A stretch of 64,000 bases of DNA from Neorhizobium galegae bv. orientalis str. HAMBI 540 (GTDB taxonomy: Bacteria > Pseudomonadota > Alphaproteobacteria > Rhizobiales > Rhizobiaceae), in assembly GCF_000731315.1 (NCBI RefSeq), contig NZ_HG938353.1:4583963-4647962 (forward strand), read 5' to 3'. Below, piece by piece: positions 63,200 to 64,000 of this stretch. The position numbers were made by a program, and so were the translations under genes. The first letter of the stretch is position 1, and each line of letters starts with the position of its first letter. The notes under the pieces were generated by a model that was not told the DNA's origin, made no database searches, and saw nothing but the letters and a program-made list of their open reading frames with translations.

Positions 63200-64000
63200 T
63201 TCTCTCAGGCCTCCTTATATTTATCCGGCTCATTAACAATTTCGTGTCATCGGCGTGACAGAAAATAGACTTAAATATCAGTGGCTTACTGGAGGTCTAT
63301 GAGTCTGTAGGTGACTTTGGAGGCCACCAAATGCCCTTGGGTCGAGTCAAGAACATTTTTATTTTTTCTGTGAACAATCGTTCAGAATGTATGTCCTTTT
63401 TGAATCCCATTGATTCAACAGCGATTCTCCATGAATGCCTCTGTGACATTCAAATCACGCTCGCGGAGTCAACGCCCGGCTCTTAATTTTGCGTAAAATT
63501 CATCATTGATCTTGGCATTTGATCCTGCCTAAATGCCCTTCAGCAAGGGGCGCGGGGATTACTTCAGAGGCTGCCGATAACCGTCAAAGTGAAGGACGGG
63601 AAGCAGACTTTTGCCCTTTGCAACGGGGATAAATTCTCCCGTTTTCCTGATAACCATCGGTTGTGGTCCGGAAATTGGCATTTCCGGAAGCGGTCGGTCT
63701 TTGTCAATGCGAATCCGGGTCCTGCATCCGGACCAAGGAGGTGGAAGAGTTCGGACGGCTCATGATGAGGATGAGAGCGTTCGTATATGTGGGGTGGCTC
63801 CTGCAAGCGCAGACCGTTCACGAGGCGGGCTGGGCGGGACTTTTGATCGGCTGCGAGGACGAGAGAGAGTTTTGAAAAAAGGGGACGGGCGGCGACGGTT
63901 CTCAATGATTGGGAATGGTTTTGCTATGCCTTGAAACGATGTTTGTTCTGGCGGCGTTAACGAGAACCGCCAGGCTACTAGATTTGGAAGGCGGCGAATT
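63200..64000 (+). other. Gene-free structured region, probable dnaA leader
   Basis: Eight hundred bases to the window edge have no convincing gene. The first half is AT-rich. A TGGAGG ribosome-binding site leads into a four-codon frame ATG AGT CTG TAG at 63299-63310. The second half holds strong hairpins: TCCGGAAAT (63667-63675)/ATTTCCGGA (63680-63688), GGTCC (63718-63722)/GGACC (63730-63734) and CTGGCGG (63948-63954)/CCGCCAG (63967-63973). Established synteny (mutM, enoyl-CoA hydratase, rpsT, dnaA) makes this the likely upstream region of dnaA. The start of dnaA itself is not visible. Confidence 0.5.

Noticed and set aside
63213..63222. TTATCC-like sequence as a DnaA box in the region after rpsT
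   Set aside because: Only six of nine positions match and no array is present; in Rhizobiaceae the chromosomal origin is not necessarily at dnaA.
63564..63905. Minus-strand frame of 113 codons in the region after rpsT
   Set aside because: No family resemblance, no ribosome-binding site, and its bases form hairpins that better suit a leader or non-coding region.

Overview
The window looks like a chromosomal segment of an alphaproteobacterium of the Rhizobiaceae (Rhizobium, Agrobacterium or Neorhizobium type). The evidence is high G+C, PmtA-type phosphatidylcholine synthesis, a Pho-boxed ugpBAEC operon, the imelysin/di-haem/DUF1513 iron-type cluster, and the order coaBC ... ubiB-ubiE / mutM-enoyl-CoA hydratase-rpsT. 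In this family that order leads into dnaA, which is expected just past the right edge. The genus cannot be fixed from the sequence alone.

Bases 1-14.2 kb are accessory in character. There are four LysR and two intact TetR-type regulators, most of them divergent from a small redox enzyme. The enzymes are short-chain dehydrogenases, three F420-dependent NADP reductase-like proteins, an NmrA-like protein and a flavin monooxygenase. Degraded genes (an SDR and a TetR remnant) lie between them. The segment stops against the 3' end of guaA, a known integration site for genomic islands. Its most striking module is a true TetR-class repressor (3967-4578) divergent from a TetX-like flavin monooxygenase (4647-5918), with two tet-operator-like palindromes between them.

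From 14.5 kb rightward the content is conserved core. It includes guaA, a mtnN-thioesterase pair, tspO, and an imelysin/DUF1111/imelysin/DUF1513 operon (22894 to 17837, leftward) with an Irr-box-like site upstream. Next come an RsmB-type methyltransferase, an RlpA-like protein, and a GST-queG-SDR operon divergent from uppP. A leftward pmtA-phosphatase-pyrF run and dnaN face rsmI-yraN.

The ugpBAEC operon (35760-40004) follows a tandem array of four Pho-box heptads. After it lie a cupin, gshB, comM, cysK, dut/prfC, a Rid-Lrp-threonine dehydratase cluster around a perfect 19-bp palindrome, a LysR/GST pair, otsA-otsB, a class II amidotransferase and coaBC. An uncharacterised two-gene membrane unit (ClpP-like protease fold plus coiled-coil membrane protein, 56225-58349) sits next to ubiB-ubiE.

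The last 860 bases hold the rpsT terminator and a structured, apparently non-coding region, probably the long dnaA leader. No rRNA, tRNA, CRISPR array, integrase, transposase or intact insertion sequence was recognised. All functional calls come from reading motifs and family resemblance; no database search was run.
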